Shown in pieces: positions 7,222-15,759 of a stretch of DNA of 30,561 nucleotides. Where the stretch lies: the NCBI GenBank assembly GCA_002435785.1, contig DIUC01000018.1, positions 1 to 30,561 on the forward strand, written 5' to 3'. Numbering within the stretch: the first letter of the stretch is position 1; each line of letters begins with the position of its first letter. The DNA comes from Saprospiraceae bacterium UBA6168. GTDB taxonomy: Bacteria > Bacteroidota > Bacteroidia > Chitinophagales > Saprospiraceae. Position numbers and translations under genes: made by a program. Under the pieces are notes generated by a model that worked only from the letters and a program-made list of their open reading frames with translations, did not search any database and was not told where the DNA came from.

Positions 7222-8423
7222 GCACACCAATTCAACACAGGCCCAATCAGCCCAATGAACGCTTTAATGTGGGCAGGTTGGTGGTCTTCTTTTTGGCGGC
7301 TGGTTTGTTGGGCTTTATCGTTTATCGGTATTACTTTTCAGACGGCAGTAACTACACCAACATTCCGCAGGAAGTCCAAATCAAGTACGTCCCCTCCGAC
7401 TTCAAGGCCGATATTGACTATGACAACGCCCTCCCAATCCTGGCAAACCCGGAGCGGTACAGCCGGGAATTCGACATGCTCATCCACGACTTTAATCTCT
7501 CGCTGCTCACCCACGTTGCCAACCGCATGAACCTCTCCGACAGCTTGAAATTGCGGGTGCGAGCAGAATACGAAAACCACCACCCCTATATCCAAAAACT
7601 GATATTCAACGATTTTGTGGCCATGCGGGACTCTTCCTCCTCGCTCTACAATTCTTGGTACCAAAACCAAATGACCGGGGCAGTGGATGTCCTGAACGAA
7701 GTGGCCTCCAAGTACACCTGTTTTTTGATAAATCAAATACTCGGCACCCTGTTGCCGACGCAGGAAGGCAAGATATTCGTGAAGGGCGAGAGGGTGGACA
7801 CCCCCTGCGGCGTGGCGCTCACCGAGGCACTTCAACCAATGATAGCCCGGCTCAAAGAAAGGGCCACCGTGCAGGATTTCACCCTGTCAAAAGGCATACT
7901 GCAAGAGCGCGTGGAAAAGACCATCGCAGAACTGGGCACGATGGAGATTCGTGACCGAAAGGGCATTGGCACCTCCAAGCAGACCAAGGTGCTTGGCGTT
8001 GACGTGTCCTCGACGGAAATGGAAATGTCTGCCATCAGCATCCTAAAGGTGGGCTTCAAATTGGACAAGTTCTTCGAGGTCAACCTAAGCTCAAAATCCG
8101 GCATCGTCACCGTAACCTTGCCAGAGCCGGAGATATTGAGCCATGAAGTTTACCCCCGTATTGACAAGCTCGACATCGGTTGGATGCGGGAAATAGACCA
8201 AGCCGATTTCAACAAAAACATGGACCTGTTGCGCCGGGAGTTCCGGCGGGAGGCACTCGAAAGCGACGTGATGGAAAAGGCCAAGAAACGGGCCATCGAA
8301 CTGATGGACACCATGATGACCCCCATGATTAAGGGCATGAACGGGCGGTATGAACTCAAGGTGCGATTCAAGTCCGTGACCAACGTGCCCACTGAGGAAA
8401 AGCAGGTACGGCCAGACAAATAA
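7218..8423 (+). CDS. DUF4230 family membrane-anchored protein
   Basis: 401 residues. There is a short polar N-terminus, one membrane segment at about residues 20-36, then a long extracytoplasmic region. The C-terminal half fits DUF4230: a region around residues 275-310 (STEMEMSAISILKVGFKLD, then VNLSSKSGIVTVTLPEPEIL), followed by a conserved charged helix with repeated A/E/K (FRREALESDVMEKAKKRAIELM). DUF4230 proteins have no established function. The middle (~85-180) is Bacteroidota-like but not recognised. It is in the same direction as the DinB-like gene with a 179-bp gap, so it probably has its own promoter. Confidence 0.75.
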   Translation: MSTPIQHRPNQPNERFNVGRLVVFFLAAGLLGFIVYRYYFSDGSNYTNIPQEVQIKYVPSDFKADIDYDNALPILANPERYSREFDMLIHDFNLSLLTHVANRMNLSDSLKLRVRAEYENHHPYIQKLIFNDFVAMRDSSSSLYNSWYQNQMTGAVDVLNEVASKYTCFLINQILGTLLPTQEGKIFVKGERVDTPCGVALTEALQPMIARLKERATVQDFTLSKGILQERVEKTIAELGTMEIRDRKGIGTSKQTKVLGVDVSSTEMEMSAISILKVGFKLDKFFEVNLSSKSGIVTVTLPEPEILSHEVYPRIDKLDIGWMREIDQADFNKNMDLLRREFRREALESDVMEKAKKRAIELMDTMMTPMIKGMNGRYELKVRFKSVTNVPTEEKQVRPDK

Positions 8424-8724
8424 TGGCAAAATCACGGCGATAACCGCAGAAGTCCATGGTTTATGCACAACATTGGTTGGTGCAGCAACCAAGCTGTTCC
8501 GCCCAATTTTATGCTAAGAACAAATTGCCTATCACTGCCGTTTGACTTTAAAGCGGTCAAAAATTGGATAAATCGTGGAGGCGGATTACTTTTACGCCAC
8601 TTTACTGTTGATCGGAATAGCACACTGACATTCTCTGCCTTAAATTCTCCATTCGGATAGCTCCAATCGTTTCGGACACCTAAGATTTTGTATAAAGGAA
8701 AAAGAACAGGAACAAACGCTATTT
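8424..8724. other. 301-bp gap with nested inverted repeats and a promoter candidate
   Basis: A stem AACA-TTGGTTG with CAACCAA-gc-TGTT (8469-8498) is followed by CCAATTTT/AAAATTGG arms (8503-8510 with 8560-8567). These arms enclose TTTGAC/GTCAAA (8541-8546 with 8556-8561). Short open frames on either strand (about 65 codons) show no family resemblance. The hairpins may end the DUF4230 transcript or be a decayed small element. Confidence 0.4.
8564..8594 (+). promoter_or_regulatory. Promoter candidate for the T9SS type B gene
   Basis: TTGG at 8564-8567, a 19-nt spacer, then TACTTTTA at 8587-8594 followed by CG. It resembles TTTG-N19-TAnnTTTG with one mismatch in each box. It would give a leader of about 120 nt for the gene at 8725. 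Confidence 0.35.
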
Positions 8725-11127
8725 ATGATTCCATTCACCGTGAACAAACCAAAAGGTTATTCTCCCTTTTTGATATTGGGACTGCTGCTGTTTTGCCAAA
8801 ACAGCTTTGCCCAACTCACCATTGAGTGGGACCGCACCTATGGGGGCTCCGGCTATGAGGAAATGGGGGCTGCCATACTTACCGCCGATGGGGGCTACCT
8901 GTTTGGTGGCATCACCACCACCCGCACCCCCGACTTTGAAATTACATCCAACACAAAAGATACAGTTGACTGGCCCGAACTCACGGGCGATTATTGGATT
9001 GTGAAAACCGATGGCGATGGCAATATCCTTTGGGACAAACGCTTCGGAGGGTTTCGAGAAGACCGCCTTTGGACGATACTCCAAACGCCCGACGGTGGCT
9101 ACCTGCTCGGCGGCGAATCACGCTCCGGGGTCGGGGCCGACCGCAGTTGGGACAATCGGGGCGACCTCGATTTTTGGGTGGTGAAAATTGACGCCAACGG
9201 CAACAAAGAATGGGACAGGGCTTATGGCGGCACCGGTGCCGACTTGCTCCGCAAAATTTTGCCACTACCCAACGGCCAATTCTGGCTGGCCGGATTTTCC
9301 AACTCCCCCGCCAGCTTTGAAAAATCCACCCCAGCCTTCAATGGCTCAGGCGACTTTTGGTGCGTAAAGATTGACGAAAACGGCGTTCCCCTCGGCGACT
9401 ATACCTTCGGTGGCGACGGACTCGACCGCCTCTTCGATGCCATACTGACCCACGACGGCAACATCCTGCTTGCTGGCCCCACCGAGTCGGTTCCAAGCTT
9501 TAACAAAACAGCACCATTTTACGGACTTAACGATATATGGGTGGTGAAATGCACCCCGAACGGCAACCTCGTTTGGGACGCCGCCTTTGGCGGCAACAGA
9601 GAGGATGTTTGCCAGCGGCTAACAGCCACACAAGATGGCCATTACCTCGCCATTGGGCAATCCACTTCCGACAAAACATCCGGTAACAAGACTGCCCAAC
9701 ACTTTGGCGGCGATGATATTTGGTTGGTAAAGTTTGCGGACACGGGCACGGGTGCCAACATGCTGTGGGACCATGCCTACGGTGGCACCTCCTCCGACCA
9801 AGGCTATGCGGTGGTCGAATCTGGGCTTGGCAATTTGCTCCTGATGGGCGAGTCCTCCTCGCTGGCAGACTCCATCCATAAGGATGCGCCCGTGCTGGGC
9901 AGCAAGGACTACTGGTTTGTCATGGTTGACCAAAACGGTTCGAGATTGTGGGACGAAAGCCTCGGTGGCACCTCGAACGAAGGAGCCAAGTACATTCTCA
10001 ATGCCCACGATTACGGCTTCCTGCTTGCGGGCATTTCCAATTCGGAAATTTACCCCCCATACAAGTCCCAAGGTGCCAGGGGGGCCAGTACCAATGACCT
10101 TTGGGTCGTGCGCACAGGCTGTTCTTTCCCCGGCCCTGAACTTCAAGACATGCCAAAAACCTGCCGGGACGAACAAATAACCGTGGATGCCACCGTGCCT
10201 GCCCCATGCGTGGGCTGCAACTATATCTGGGACGACGGCGGAATCGGCCCGCTGCGCAACTTCACGCCTGACGCCACCATGCAGGTAAAAGTGACCGTTC
10301 TTCACCCTGATGGCTGCGAAATGAGCGACTCCGTTACCATCGAGATCGTGCCTGGCCCGGATGCCTTCTGGTCTTATGGTGACCCCATTTCTTGTTATGG
10401 TGCAAGCGATGCTGCATTTTTCGTGGATTCCGTTTCAGGCATTGCGCCGCCGTTCCTGTTCTCGTTCAATGGCGGCAGTTGGGAAGCGAATGCAGCTTAT
10501 GCCAACTTGGCAGCGGGAAACTACCAACTTGAGATTTTGGACACCAACGGCTGCAAGCTCGACACCTCATTTTACATCCAACAGCCGGAGCAAGTGCTCG
10601 TGGAGCTTGGCCCAGACATTTACCTCGACTACGGGGACAGCGTACAGCTCCAAGCGCTGACCAATCTCGTGGATTCCTACAGCTTTGAATGGGGCCAGCC
10701 CGGTCTGCTTTCCTGTACCGATTGCCTGGAGCCTTGGGTACAACCCACCACAATCACTACTTTCACCATCGTTGTGAAGGACCAAAACGGCTGCAAGGCG
10801 GAAGACCTCGTTCGAGTGATTGTTCAGAAATCGGATGCCGTTTACATCCCCAATGCCTTCTCGCCCAACCTCGACAACCTCAACGATTTCTTCACAGTGT
10901 ATGCCGATAGGAAGGTCAGCAAGGTCAAGTCCTTGCGGATATTCGACCGATGGGGCAAGCTGATGTTTGAGCGGTTCGACTTTCAACCGAACAATGGGCC
11001 GCTCGGCTGGGACGGCAAGCTCGATGGCCGTCCACTTGACCCAGCCGTATTCGTTTACTGGGCAGCGGTGGAATATTTTGATGGGCGCACGGAGATGTTT
11101 ATGGGCGATGTCACGCTGATGAAGTAA
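8725..11127 (+). CDS. Secreted seven-repeat propeller protein with SprB-like and CHU_C (T9SS type B) domains
   Basis: 800 residues. A signal peptide lies at 1-30 (hydrophobic FLILGLLLF, cleavage near SFAQ). Residues ~31-470 hold seven repeats with a W(D)-YGG/FGG turn followed about 15 residues later by DGGYLLGG-like strands, consistent with a seven-bladed beta-propeller. Then come a PKD-like segment (~470-545), a SprB-like repeat (~545-625, ISCYG...AGNYQLEILDTNGC), another Ig/PKD-like module (~625-705) and a CHU_C gliding-motility-type C-terminal domain (~708-800: VYIPNAFSPN, FDRWGKLMFE, LGWDGKLDG, VYWAAVEYFDG). That last domain is the T9SS type B signal, usual for large cell-surface adhesins. 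The ligand is unknown. It converges with the GH32 gene at 11235 and no terminator hairpin is visible between them. Confidence 0.9.
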   Translation: MIPFTVNKPKGYSPFLILGLLLFCQNSFAQLTIEWDRTYGGSGYEEMGAAILTADGGYLFGGITTTRTPDFEITSNTKDTVDWPELTGDYWIVKTDGDGNILWDKRFGGFREDRLWTILQTPDGGYLLGGESRSGVGADRSWDNRGDLDFWVVKIDANGNKEWDRAYGGTGADLLRKILPLPNGQFWLAGFSNSPASFEKSTPAFNGSGDFWCVKIDENGVPLGDYTFGGDGLDRLFDAILTHDGNILLAGPTESVPSFNKTAPFYGLNDIWVVKCTPNGNLVWDAAFGGNREDVCQRLTATQDGHYLAIGQSTSDKTSGNKTAQHFGGDDIWLVKFADTGTGANMLWDHAYGGTSSDQGYAVVESGLGNLLLMGESSSLADSIHKDAPVLGSKDYWFVMVDQNGSRLWDESLGGTSNEGAKYILNAHDYGFLLAGISNSEIYPPYKSQGARGASTNDLWVVRTGCSFPGPELQDMPKTCRDEQITVDATVPAPCVGCNYIWDDGGIGPLRNFTPDATMQVKVTVLHPDGCEMSDSVTIEIVPGPDAFWSYGDPISCYGASDAAFFVDSVSGIAPPFLFSFNGGSWEANAAYANLAAGNYQLEILDTNGCKLDTSFYIQQPEQVLVELGPDIYLDYGDSVQLQALTNLVDSYSFEWGQPGLLSCTDCLEPWVQPTTITTFTIVVKDQNGCKAEDLVRVIVQKSDAVYIPNAFSPNLDNLNDFFTVYADRKVSKVKSLRIFDRWGKLMFERFDFQPNNGPLGWDGKLDGRPLDPAVFVYWAAVEYFDGRTEMFMGDVTLMK

Positions 11128-11234
11128 GAAAAAAAACTTGCTCACATTGCACCGAAACCTTAAACCAAAGAACCTCAAAATCCCACCAGCCATCGGCAAT
11201 CCAGCTTTACGCAAATACGCTTCACCACCCGTAC

Positions 11235-12860
11235 TCATTTCCAAATACCTTTCAACTGATAAACCTTGCAGGTGCTCAACGTCGTTTGGCCGCCTTCGGA
11301 AAAGAGTTTAAGTTGGGTAAAATTCGAGCTGGGAAAAAAGATTTCGGTCATGGCCGTCTCGCCCCTATCGGCAAAAAGCTCGGCAGAAGACACGTCGAAG
11401 AACAGGTGCATTTTCAGCGTTTTTTCCTTTGAAAAACGTGGTGCCGTGCTTATCTGCTTCGCAAAATCAGCCGAAAAACCGGATTCGCCAGCCTTCGTCC
11501 GGTCACTGAAAAACAGGTTGGCGTCAGCATCATACCCAACTTGGTATTGCTCGCCTTTTGCATTGGAAAGCTCCACGCCAAAGCTCCCAGCAAAACCTTG
11601 GGGCAATTCAAACTCAAGCTCCATTTCGGAAAGGGTAGGTGCAAAGCCAAGCTCTGAAGTCAGGTCGAGGTCGGCTGCAAGTTTGGTTTTTGACACCTCA
11701 AAAACCTTTGTCCGTAGGGTCTGCAACTCCTGCACAGGTTCGGAGAAAAGGCGGTAGCCCACCGCCGTTTTTTTCAGCGACAACGACCGTGGGAGCGTCA
11801 TGGCGTTGCGCCAAGCTTGTGTTGGCACCAGGTTGGCGTACTGCCAGTTGCTCATCCAGCCGATGAAGAGGCGGCGGCCAGCCGGGGCATCTGACCAGGT
11901 TACGCCAGCGTAATTGTCCTTGCCGCCATCCAACCAGACTGCTTTGCCACCTTGTACAAATGGCAGGAAGCTTGGGTCGGGCGTGAAGGTTTCTCCATCA
12001 AAATTGCCCACGAAATATTGCGTCCCGGAGCCGCCGTTTGGCTGGCCGGGGTTGATGTTGATGATGAGTACCCACTTCGTTTCGCCAGTGCCATCCACGG
12101 TCATCGGGAACAAATCGGGGCATTCCCAAACGCCGCCGTGGTTGCCCAATGCCTTTCCGAACTCGCTCAACTTCCGCCATTTTTTCAGGTCGGGCGAAGC
12201 CCAGAACTCGGCAAAGTCGCCAACTGCCAACGCCGCAACCCATTGCTTGGAGGCTTCGTGCCAAATGAGCTTCGGGTCCCTGATGTCCCGCACTTTGCCG
12301 GGGTTTGGCATAACGGGGTTGCCCTCGGTGTATTTTGTCCAAGTGCGGCCCCGGTCGTTGCTAAACGCAATGCCCTGCGACTGGAAACTGTCGCTGCCAG
12401 CCTTTGCCGCCACCTCATCATGGTAAGTGTACATGGCCACGAGTGGCGGCTGGCCGTTCTGCCCGAACTCCGAAGTGTTTTTCCAATCCACCACCGCCGA
12501 ACCGGAGAAGATGTAGCCGAGGGAGTCGGGGTAAAGGGCAATGGGCAGGTTTTCCCAATGCACCAAATCCTTGCTCACGGCATGGCCCCAGTGCATGGGT
12601 CCCCAAACGGAGGAGTCGGGATAGTGCTGGTAAAAAAGGTGGTATTCCCCATCGAAATAGACCATGCCGTTGGGGTCGTTTGCCCATTTTTCTTTGGGGG
12701 AATAGTGGAACTGCGGGCGGTGTTTTTCGTGGTAGCTCATGGCTTGGGGTGCTTCCGGTGTTGTCGTTGGCTCGGAGGTTTCGTTGCCGCCGCAGCCATT
12801 CAGCAAGATGCCCAAGCCCACCAGCAAAATGGCGTGCTTCGTGATGCGAGTATTTTTCAT
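11235..12860 (-). CDS. GH32 fructan/sucrose hydrolase, lipoprotein
   Basis: 541 residues from the ATG at 12860. The N-terminus is a lipoprotein signal (hydrophobic AILLVGLGILLNGC, lipidated Cys23), so the enzyme sits on the periplasmic or outer face of a membrane. It hydrolyses beta-fructosides (levan, inulin or sucrose). The GH32 triad is complete: nucleophile D62 in WANDPNG, transition-state stabiliser D195 in RDP, acid/base E246 in the EC motif. The five-bladed propeller spans ~45-390 and a beta-sandwich follows to the C-terminus. Endo or exo action, and levan versus inulin preference, cannot be read from the sequence. It is the last gene of the transporter-fructokinase-GH32 operon, 17 nt after the kinase. 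A longer frame to 12983 overlaps the kinase and lacks the signal position, so it was not used. Confidence 0.93.
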   Translation of the reverse strand: MKNTRITKHAILLVGLGILLNGCGGNETSEPTTTPEAPQAMSYHEKHRPQFHYSPKEKWANDPNGMVYFDGEYHLFYQHYPDSSVWGPMHWGHAVSKDLVHWENLPIALYPDSLGYIFSGSAVVDWKNTSEFGQNGQPPLVAMYTYHDEVAAKAGSDSFQSQGIAFSNDRGRTWTKYTEGNPVMPNPGKVRDIRDPKLIWHEASKQWVAALAVGDFAEFWASPDLKKWRKLSEFGKALGNHGGVWECPDLFPMTVDGTGETKWVLIININPGQPNGGSGTQYFVGNFDGETFTPDPSFLPFVQGGKAVWLDGGKDNYAGVTWSDAPAGRRLFIGWMSNWQYANLVPTQAWRNAMTLPRSLSLKKTAVGYRLFSEPVQELQTLRTKVFEVSKTKLAADLDLTSELGFAPTLSEMELEFELPQGFAGSFGVELSNAKGEQYQVGYDADANLFFSDRTKAGESGFSADFAKQISTAPRFSKEKTLKMHLFFDVSSAELFADRGETAMTEIFFPSSNFTQLKLFSEGGQTTLSTCKVYQLKGIWK

Positions 12861-12877
12861 AAATAGTTGTTTGTCAA

Positions 12878-13765
12878 TTATTTGGAATCCAAAATTGCCG
12901 CTATTTCCGCAGCGGTGATAGTGGGTGTGCCGCCCGCTTTTGTGGCAGCAAGTGCACCTACCGCACATGCGAAGCGGAGGCATTCTTCGGCGTTTTCGCC
13001 AGCCAAATGCTTGGTCAGGAAGGCCGCCAAAAACGAGTCGCCACTGCCGATGGTGTCTTTGACCACCACGGGAAAACCGGGATGTTCGGAGTATCCCGAT
13101 TCATCGAGGCAGGCGGCACCACGGCTGCCACGGGTCACGATGAGCGTTTGCAATTGGAATTTTTTCCTCAAAAAATCCATCTGGTCAATCGGTGCTGTGA
13201 TGGTCGCCCAATAGCCGCTCAGGAGGGTCAGTTCTTCATCGTTCATCTTTACGACGTCTGCTTGTTGGAGTAGCGTTTCGAGGAGTTCTTTGGAAAAAAA
13301 AGGAGGGCGCAAATTCACGTCGAGCACCCGAGTTTTGGCAAATGTGAGCAGTTCCAGAAGGGTGTTCTTGGTGCGCTCATTTCGGCAGGAGAGGCTGCCA
13401 AAAACAAGGGCGCTGGCCATTCTTACCGCATCGGTCATGGCGTTTTCGGGGTGGATGAAGTCCCAAGCGGCGGGCTGTGTGATGTCGTAGCTGGGGGAGC
13501 CATTGTCATCCAAAACAACGTTGACAGTGCCAGTGGGGAAGCTGTGGTCGGTCTGCACGAGGTTGGCGGCCACGCCCTTTTGTGCCAAAAAATCCAACAG
13601 TTCTTGACCGAGCGCATCGTTGCCCACACGGCTAATCATTTGGGAATATAGGCCGAGTTGGTTGGCGTGGTAGGCGACGTTCATGGGTGCCCCGCCAGCT
13701 ATTTTGCCAGTGGGCAGCAAGTCCCAAAGGACTTCTCCGAAGCAGATGATGGATGGTTTCGACAT
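12878..13765 (-). CDS. PfkB-family carbohydrate kinase, probable fructokinase
   Basis: 295 residues, the standard PfkB/ribokinase length. It phosphorylates a sugar with ATP in the cytoplasm. The position between a sugar transporter and a GH32 enzyme argues for fructose as substrate, giving fructose 6-phosphate. Motifs: FGEVLWDLLP start, GGAPMNVAYH (first PfkB signature region), VLDVNLRPPFF, KMNDEEL, IVTRGSRGA, and the ATP/anion-hole signature DTIGSGDSFLAAF with the catalytic Asp in GSGD. The usual GAGD reads GSGD, a common variant. The gene starts 19 nt after the transporter stop and ends 17 nt before the GH32 start, so all three are almost certainly one transcript. Confidence 0.92.
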   Translation of the reverse strand: MSKPSIICFGEVLWDLLPTGKIAGGAPMNVAYHANQLGLYSQMISRVGNDALGQELLDFLAQKGVAANLVQTDHSFPTGTVNVVLDDNGSPSYDITQPAAWDFIHPENAMTDAVRMASALVFGSLSCRNERTKNTLLELLTFAKTRVLDVNLRPPFFSKELLETLLQQADVVKMNDEELTLLSGYWATITAPIDQMDFLRKKFQLQTLIVTRGSRGAACLDESGYSEHPGFPVVVKDTIGSGDSFLAAFLTKHLAGENAEECLRFACAVGALAATKAGGTPTITAAEIAAILDSK

Positions 13766-13784
13766 ACGTTACAATGATGATGGT

Positions 13785-15113
13785 TTACCGTTTTTTAGTC
13801 ATCAGTTTCTCCAAATCCTCCAAGGATACCCCCTTTGTTTCTGGCATCATTCGCCATACGAAAATCAATTGCAGCACCATCATAAAAGCGAAAAAGCCAA
13901 ACACGGGCGCAGCGCCGATGTTGGTGAAAAGCACTGGCACAAGCGATGGGATGGCGGCTGCCAGCACCCAATGTACGGAGCTGCCAAACGCCTGCCCGCT
14001 CGCACGGAGGTGGTTTGGGAAAATCTCGGAGATGAAGACCCAAATGACCGCACCCTGACCAACTGCGTGTGCTGCAATGAACAGGAACAGAAAAATGGGA
14101 ACGGCCATGCCTTTTATGCCAAGCATGAAGGCCATCGCCACCAATGACAGCGATATGATGTAGCCCACAGAGCCAATGTACATGAGCTGTTTGCGGCCAA
14201 AGCGGTCAATGAGCGAGAGGCCAACCAGTGTGAAAATTAGGTTGGTGACACCAATGCCGACGCTGCTCAACAAGGCGGCACTTTTCTCCAAACCGGCAAT
14301 CTCGAAAATGCGAGGGGCGTAATAGAGGAAGGCATTTATGCCAGAAAACTGGTTGAAAAAGGCCACCAAAAACGCCAGCATCAGCGGGAACCGGTACCTG
14401 TCACTGAATATGGTTTCGCTTTTATCGGCCAATTCGTGGTCGGAGAGGATGCGCTGCATCTCTGCCTCCACGTCCATGTTGGGGTCAATGAGGCGCAGGG
14501 TTTTGGCGGCAGCCACTCGGTCGTTTTTCTTGACCAACAGCCAGCGGGGGCTTCTCGGCACGGTCAAAACCATCAGTGTGTAGGCCAGGGCAGGAAATGC
14601 CTCTACCCCAATCATCCACCGCCAAGCGTTCTCGCCGATGCCGTTGAGCAGATAGTTGGACAGGAACGCCACAAGGATCCCGAATACAATGTTGAACTGG
14701 TAGAGCGCCACCAATTTACCCCGGTTTTGAGGAGGGGCTATTTCGGAAACATAAGCTGGTGCTGCAATCGTGGAGGCGCCCACCGCCAATCCGCCAATGA
14801 AACGGAAAATGGCAAAAACCCACGGGTCGTTGGCAAGTGCAGAGCCTACCGCTGAAACAACATAGAAGATACCAATCCAGAACAGGGTTTTTTTTCTCCC
14901 AAATTTGTCCGTGGGGATGCCGCCAAACATGGCCCCAATCACCGTGCCCCAGAGGGCGGAGGCCATGATGACAAAACCGTGGAAAACTTCTCCCCTTGGC
15001 CACAGTCCTTGAAGGGACAGGTCTGCGCCAGAAATCACAACCGTGTCAAACCCGAAGAGGAAGCCCGCCAAAGCTACGGTAATGGACCAAAAAAAGATTT
15101 TGCGATGATTCAT
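13785..15113 (-). CDS. MFS sugar-porter family transporter (fructose or sucrose importer)
   Basis: 442 residues with 12 hydrophobic segments, inner membrane. Sugar-porter signatures: FGFDTVVISGA in TM1; DKFGRKK in the 2-3 loop; ENRGK-like PQNRGKL; PRSPRWLL (usually PESPRWLL) before the central loop; FNQFSGINAFLYYAP in TM7; RFGRKQL; and PETKGVSLEDLE at the C-terminus. These proteins import hexoses or disaccharides, usually with protons. The downstream kinase and GH32 lipoprotein suggest import of fructose released outside the inner membrane. It is the first gene of the operon, and its upstream region holds overlapping dyads at 15176-15207. No regulator gene is adjacent. Confidence 0.92.
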   Translation of the reverse strand: MNHRKIFFWSITVALAGFLFGFDTVVISGADLSLQGLWPRGEVFHGFVIMASALWGTVIGAMFGGIPTDKFGRKKTLFWIGIFYVVSAVGSALANDPWVFAIFRFIGGLAVGASTIAAPAYVSEIAPPQNRGKLVALYQFNIVFGILVAFLSNYLLNGIGENAWRWMIGVEAFPALAYTLMVLTVPRSPRWLLVKKNDRVAAAKTLRLIDPNMDVEAEMQRILSDHELADKSETIFSDRYRFPLMLAFLVAFFNQFSGINAFLYYAPRIFEIAGLEKSAALLSSVGIGVTNLIFTLVGLSLIDRFGRKQLMYIGSVGYIISLSLVAMAFMLGIKGMAVPIFLFLFIAAHAVGQGAVIWVFISEIFPNHLRASGQAFGSSVHWVLAAAIPSLVPVLFTNIGAAPVFGFFAFMMVLQLIFVWRMMPETKGVSLEDLEKLMTKKR

Positions 15114-15175
15114 GTTTTTCGTTTTGTTCTGTTTAGCCTGCTATTACTGGTGCCTCTTTAATAAAAGGGATATAC

Positions 15176-15207
15176 AGGTCTTTAATTTATTTAGACCTTA
15201 TTAAGGT
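15176..15207. promoter_or_regulatory. Overlapping dyads upstream of the fructan operon, possible operator
   Basis: AGGTCT (15176-15181) and AGACCT (15193-15198) form one dyad, and ACCTTA-T-TAAGGT (15195-15207) forms a second that overlaps it. They lie 63-94 nt upstream of the transporter start. This is compatible with a repressor or activator site, but the binding protein is not in the window and no clear TAnnTTTG box was found nearby. Confidence 0.35.
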
Positions 15208-15759
15208 GAACCCCTTGTCGGGAAAGGGGGGGCATTAACAGTTGGCAAGGCAAATCTAATCCACGGAGGAATTTATGAATCAACTTTCAAGGTGTTTCTC
15301 ATTTTTTTTAAAGGGATAGGTGTTTTTTAAAGGAAGGATGAGAGCTAAGCGTCTGTAACACACTCACCAGCAATCAACCAATTTGCCGGGCCCCACTATT
15401 AATGTTAGTAAAGAACCGTGGGATGTCAATGCTATCCTGGTGCATGGATGGCAAGAAGTTTCAAAAATTGACAAAAATCTATCTAATCCTGAATTTTCGG
15501 TAGGTTATTTGCTCGGCGTTTGTACCTTGTGGGCTAATATCTGGGCACTCTCATTGCACCTTCCAGACGAGCACTTGAACTAACCACGACTGTTTAAATA
15601 TTTCCGCTGTTACTTTTTTCCCAAAAGCGATTTTACTAAGCTGAATTCACCACCGGTGAATCCCCTCGGATTCTTTGGGCATTCTCCAATTTTTTGCTGA
15701 CTAACAAACGAAAAATGACTATCGCTTTTTATACATTCTATCACCAAATCAAACGAAGT
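15208..15759. other. About 550 bp between divergent operons, no convincing gene
   Basis: Contains a weak CCCCTT/AAGGGG hairpin (15211-15229) and two copies of TTTTTTAAAGG around 15305-15335. A 66-codon open frame at 15383-15583 starts with TTG and resembles nothing I know. A TACTTTTT box at 15611-15618 is a one-mismatch -7 candidate for the M36 gene about 140 nt downstream. Confidence 0.4.

Noticed and set aside
8432..8660. 63- to 65-codon frames on both strands, possible transposase remnant
   Set aside because: No recognisable transposase motif could be placed, and inverted repeats explain much of the sequence.
15383..15583. 66-codon frame between the two divergent operons
   Set aside because: It has a TTG start, no promoter or family resemblance and a length expected by chance.
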